From contig JAKCWW010000616.1 in NCBI GenBank assembly GCA_026260175.1, positions 36,734-100,733 of the forward strand: 64,000 nucleotides of DNA, written 5' to 3'. The position numbers and the translations under genes were made by a program. Below, one piece after another: positions 59,830-64,000 of this stretch. Source of the DNA: Reticulitermes lucifugus (Eukaryota; Arthropoda; Insecta; Blattodea; Rhinotermitidae). The notes beneath the pieces were generated by a model. It saw only the letters and a list, made by a program, of their open reading frames with translations. It was not told the origin of the DNA and did not search any database. Numbering within the stretch: the stretch's first letter is position 1; the number at the start of each line of letters is the position of its first letter.

Positions 59830-60890
59830 AACTGTGGTCATGGTGCCACTGGCGGAAGAACTTGAAGAACCAAGCAGCGCAATTTCAAAACAACCAAATT
59901 ACCCAGCTGAATAGGTTTAGTATTGAATCCTGTGTTTTTCAGGTCTATACGGTAGGTATTTATGGTTGTAAATGCACAACCCCATCAGCATTACCAAAAA
60001 TCTTCCGCGTTACACGCCACTAATTAATGTTTGTCTTACAGTTCCTACTCCTGCCGCGATAACATGAACTTTATTATTGATATAAATACAACGGCGGATT
60101 TTAAAATGGCGAGTTATCAGTAAGCTGATATAAGTCAAAACAGCCAACCCTCGAATCATCCCCATGACCTCTAGGATGAGTGGCTGCCAATCACGCACAT
60201 GTAACTGAAGTCAATAGTCCTGACCCACGCGCAGTGCTTACGGGCATTAAGGATACTACTACAATGGCGGCTTGTAAATAGAATGTCGTGGGTGGATCTA
60301 CGCTGGCTGTCAAATGGTCTGTCAGTGCAAAACACATTTTATGCCTGCATTAGAAACAATACACTCTAGAATTCAGCTTGGTTTGACCGCACCCATACAA
60401 AATGCTTTCTTAACTAACTGCAGCCGTCATTTAACTACCTTATCGCTGAACACTTGCCTAATGTAGTGCCCACCCACTTCCTCGCAAGCGACACTATACC
60501 CGTCAAAAAGTCACAGATTACAGATCGTTTGTTATATTTTTGGCCGGTGTAATTTCCAATCGGAAAGCTAGGAGCTAGTCACCTGTATGCGTTCAGCGAC
60601 AGTGGATTGGCGGAAGAAATAAAACAAATATCTTGCTCTTACCAGTTAACGTGAAAGCAGGCCCGCCCGCCAGCTCCGTTAGATCCTTCATCGACCAAAA
60701 CCAAAAGAATGGCCTATACCAGACCATGACAGTAACGCATCATATTGATTGTATTGTGAAACAACCAGGTGAGATATGGCATTTGAGCACTCAGATATTA
60801 ACCCTCTGAAGAATGAGAATGACAACATGTTTACATCAAGGCATCTTATCCGTTGTGGATAAATTGCCAAATATGTATGCTTAACCTACA
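59830..60890. other. No gene recognised
   Basis: Unassigned sequence; no motif in the short frames. Confidence 0.4.
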
Positions 60891-60894
60891 TTAA

Positions 60895-61045
60895 CAAACT
60901 AACTCCATGGAGCAGAGTCCTTCTTGAGAAGCTAACAGATCCTCAGCTAGTCAAAAAATTCCCCGCGTTTTATGGAACCCGAAGGTTCATTACCGCACTC
61001 ACAAGAGCCCGCCACCTGTTCCAATCCTGAGCCATATCAATCGCT
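60895..61045 (+). mobile_element. Retroelement-like repeat fragment ([10 protein letters not shown] family)
   Basis: One frame reads [45 protein letters not shown]. This peptide block is very common in insect repeats. It is better preserved than the copy at 4440 but is cut short by stops. The parent element is unknown to me. Confidence 0.6.
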
Positions 61046-61068
61046 TAACCTATATATATAACTTATAA

Positions 61069-61091
61069 ATAAATAAAAATATATATATATG
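61069..61091 (+). repeat. (TA)n microsatellite
   Basis: Short TA-rich run directly left of the TIR element. Confidence 0.8.
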
Positions 61092-61120
61092 ACACGTCCA
61101 GAATGTAAAGATACGTACAG

Positions 61121-61472
61121 ATTGGCCGCACCGCACGTTTATTGTAACGTTGCAGTACAGGTGCGCGGAAAATAAAAACACTATGAACCCGCCGCGCACC
61201 TCCAACGAACCGTGAAGTCGTCGCGAACACGGTGCACTTCTTCTCAGTGTTGATTCACTGCAGGAGGTTCGCTGCACTTTTAAAAACACACCACAAGACG
61301 TCCACACTGCACTTGCAAATCTCTTTGTGATCGTTTGAAAAACCGACAGAGACTGGATCGCAACGAAAGGTTCGTTGGAGGCGCACTAGTGGTGCGCAGT
61401 AGTATAAATAGGCGTCCAAACCGAGCGTGCACCTGCATTGCAACGTTGCAGTACAGGTGCGGTGCGGCCAAT
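61121..61472. mobile_element. GC-rich TIR element (MITE, perhaps hAT-like)
   Basis: ATTGGCCGCACCGCAC (61121-61136) and GTGCGGTGCGGCCAAT (61457-61472) are perfect 16-base inverted repeats. The pairing continues imperfectly outwards (TACGTACAG against ATGTATGTA). Inside each end lies a copy of AACGTTGCAGTACAGGTGCG, in the same orientation. The element is about 350 bases, CpG-rich, and has no transposase. A clean target duplication is not visible, so the superfamily is a guess. Confidence 0.82.
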
Positions 61473-61489
61473 ATGTATGTAACTTAAGA

Positions 61490-62755
61490 AACGATCGCAA
61501 ACAGCGGCCGCGCATGTGAACACCTGCGTGTCACCATACGGCGAAGATTGCCAAGTTGGACCATCCTGCTTTAAGTCGGGCGTCCAAATGTGGGACGCAT
61601 CTGTCGTTGGTTTGCAGTAGGCCTACGTAGCGTTTCTTCTCTGCACACACGTGGCCGTAGTCTCTCTAACCGGCTGTGTGGGTTCTCGCGCACCATGAGA
61701 GTGCAGTTATAGAATTTTGGTGTAAAGTGTAGTTTGCTTCTGTTGGTGGCATATCGATTAATTCGGCCCTCACTACCAGGAGCGTACAGTCCATATAGGC
61801 GCCAGAAGCGTCGCTCTCCTTTAAATGTCCTTAAATTTATTTATAAAGTACTATAGTTTAGCATTTATCCTTATTTGCCGTACTAACTCTAAATTTCCTC
61901 TCTTTTATTCTCCGCGACGCTCGTGTTGCCCCTTCCTTCAATCCTCCTTGGCATTTTCAAGCTCTGACATACAGCTGTTGAAGGACAATGCCGTCCAGTA
62001 ACTGTATTAAATCCCTTAACGCGCATGTACTTTACTGAGGGACTCTCCGTTTGCGAGACGTTCTAGTTTGTGACTTTGTTTGCAAGTAGGTCATAAAAGT
62101 TTTGGTACTGTTGAATTGTTTAGTCATTTTAAGTGTTATGACTACTATGTCTACCGCGTATAAAGATATATTTAAATAAAACTTACTCTTGCTGGCATAG
62201 GAAAGGTGCTCTCGGCAGGGAAGCGCATAGAACGCCGTCTCAACCTGCCGTAACACATGGACACTTCTTGTCGTGTTCCACAACCAATGCTGCTGTGGAC
62301 GGTCCTAGTTCAAATTATAATTCAGGTGACCGTGTGTATGTGGGGGGGGGGAGGTGATCAATCGAATTTCTCCAAGGATCTTTCGCTACTCTGTCATTTG
62401 ACGATAAAATAATAATTACTCAAAATGAAAGACCAACGATAAACCTTCACATTCACACACAGTCTAAACGCGGTGGGGTGAAAACTGTTAAACATTTTTA
62501 ATCGCAGCTTTATGAAAATGTAGCACGTTTATGCGGTTGTAGTGAGATGATTAAATTGTTTTGTTGCCCATGTCTTTTATTCTCTAAAGAAAAATCTACC
62601 TGGCCTTCAGCATGTTTCGATGGCCTATATAAATTCCACAAAGCCGAAAAGTGTCATTGAAATACCGATGCTCATATACTTTCCTTGAACGATTTTAATT
62701 TTAGGAACGAATAAGAGAACTGAGTAGGGCCTGAGGGATAAAGCCTGCTCTCTAT
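61490..62755. other. No gene recognised
   Basis: Contains a G run (62342-62350) and a TAGGCCTA (61618-61625). A CpG-rich stretch at 61490-61720 gives no recognisable peptide. Confidence 0.4.
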
Positions 62756-62759
62756 TGAA

Positions 62760-62861
62760 GACCAGAATAAACAGGCTGACATCAAGACCACCTTCTTCGA
62801 CGACGTCATCGACATATTTGCTAAAAAGTCAAAGAAGTTCGAATTACGTTACAACTTCCAA
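62760..62861 (+). CDS. Candidate short exon, gene unknown
   Basis: One frame encodes QNKQADIKTTFFDDVIDIFA, KKSKKFELRYNFQ. In the first half almost every codon ends in C, unlike the AT-rich flanks. That is what a real coding exon would look like. It is followed by CAAG|GTACGG, a fair splice donor. Upstream, CCTGCTCTCTATTGAAG could serve as an acceptor. I recognise no domain. It may instead be a fragment of a mobile element. Confidence 0.28.
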
Positions 62862-62922
62862 GGTACGGTCTGAAACTTTGATTAAAAACAAGGGAGGCAA
62901 TGTATGTATAAGGAAATATTGA

Positions 62923-63436
62923 AGCGCGTTCGCTTAACCATTGTTACCGTGGAAAAGTCATAAGTATTACATATTATGAGTGTGTGTCTGTAGCCTTAGT
63001 TATCCAGCACGCAACGCGCATGCGCCATATTATATTGTCATCTGTGGTCTGTCTGGCTCTACCATATTCTTCCACATTATCTCACAAACGGCACCATTTC
63101 TGGAAAAATGTTATTGAATAAAAAATGTGTGTTTTGATTTTCTCCACAATGTTGCTGAAACATTACTCATTCTAAGAAGAATTCAGCGAGATATTATCAT
63201 ACATGTACATAGGTCTTCAGATAAAGTACCCGTTATTCTTGTCAGATGTTAATGAAATTTGAATTTTCTAAACAGATTTTCAAAAAAATCCTCAAATATC
63301 AACTTTCATGAAAATCCGTCCAGTGGGAGCCGAGTTGTGCCATGTGGACGAACAGACACGGACGGAGGAATAGACAGAGACAGACAAATATGACGAAGCT
63401 AATTGTCGCTTTCCGCAATTTTGCGAATGCGCCTAA
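62923..63436. mobile_element. MITE-like repeat, copy 2
   Basis: The full-length counterpart of 17690-18183, in the same orientation. The left end is TTGAAGCGCGTTCGCTTAAC and the right end TTTTGCGAATGCGCCTAA. Shared internal blocks include TATTACATATT.TGAGTGTG, ATTCTAAGAAGAA and CCGTCCAGTGG.AGCCGAGTT. Scattered point differences and small indels show both copies are old. Confidence 0.78.
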
Positions 63437-63439
63437 AAG

Positions 63440-64000
63440 CTGGCCTACATATTTTTTCATGTGCAGTTTATCTCAATCTCCATTTCTGTTTCCCCTTTGA
63501 GTTAAGCCGCGCTGCGCCACTGCTCACCACTGATTAGACAAACACCTGAGCGGCATATTGCAATAAGCCGATGGCAGGAAACACAGTGTGATGTCTTCCC
63601 TTGACAGGTGTGGCTCGATTTTCACCACAACATTTTCCATTTAGATGGTTTTAATATGCCCTGATATTTCTCATCGTTTGGTAAGTTACCTAGTAAGCGA
63701 GCTAAGACGTTGTCCGGAGATGTCCATAACTTTGCCCAAATGTTCACTTCAACTGTCGGATTGAACTGACTTTGAAGCCCTTTGCCTCCAAGTCTTCATG
63801 TATGTCTTGGGATGGAGAATTAGCCATGACGATTCTAAATGCAGAACTCAGTGACTTGCGTGCCTTTGATTTTTAGGCGTTAAAAGAAACCTATAATGCC
63901 TCTAAGTGCCGTTCATCTATATTATACATAAAAATGTACGTTGTATTCACCGTGCATCTTGTTACTAATTAAAAGTTTTATTACACCAACATATGCACTA
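63440..64000. other. No gene recognised (right edge)
   Basis: Unassigned sequence with no open frame of note. Confidence 0.4.

Noticed and set aside
61490-61720. CpG-rich stretch as a promoter
   Set aside because: No core promoter arrangement or downstream gene is visible, and it adjoins a CpG-rich MITE.

Overview
This looks like a non-coding stretch of a large, AT-rich, repeat-filled arthropod genome. A cockroach- or termite-like (polyneopteran) insect is my best guess. The grounds are tRNA-derived SINEs, RTE-like and Tx1/L1-like LINE remnants, hAT, pogo and DUF4817-type transposase relics, microsatellites, and an over-represented TAGGCCTA palindrome. The species call is inference from repeat style. 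I recognise no host gene, rRNA gene, functional tRNA gene, operon or CRISPR array. Nearly every open frame is short, unsupported, or lies inside a repeat.
Layout. 1-7.1 kb: microsatellites, SINE pieces, a relic retroelement and unassigned sequence. 7.1-11.2 kb: a cluster of foldback (palindromic) repeats with outward-pointing hammerhead-ribozyme-like motifs. 14-15.2 kb: a 60-bp minisatellite invaded by a tRNA-derived SINE. 17-26 kb: SINEs, a MITE-like repeat, a 43-bp minisatellite and more palindromes. 28.7-29.4 kb: an RTE-like LINE 3' end on the minus strand. 33.4-34.2 kb: a foldback carrying a nested hAT-like MITE. 37.1-39.8 kb: a complete but dead hAT (Buster/ZBED5-like) transposon with terminal inverted repeats and a degenerate target duplication. 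43-46 kb: pogo/Tigger and DUF4817 transposase relics and another foldback. 51.2-52.7 kb: a 5'-truncated LINE whose last 442 codons are still open. 52.9 kb: a short assembly gap inside a SINE. 56.4-59.8 kb: a foldback, a SINE, an RTE-like LINE 3' end, a hairpin and a second DUF4817 relic. 61.1-61.5 kb: a GC-rich TIR element. 62.9-63.4 kb: a second copy of the 17.7-kb MITE-like repeat.
The most interesting signal is a recurring architecture. Two families of short palindromic repeats share it. In each, the left arm carries a minus-strand motif and the right arm a plus-strand motif of the form CTGATGA or CTGAAGA, then a hairpin, then GAAAC, then a GTA/GTC-like trinucleotide. The best copies have all parts of a minimal type-I hammerhead ribozyme, like those known from Penelope-like elements and retrozymes. 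That they are ribozymes, or remains of them, is inference; the palindromes and core motifs are seen directly.
Two short segments (11.35-11.73 kb and 62.76-62.86 kb) have codon-like composition and are the only weak candidates for host exons.
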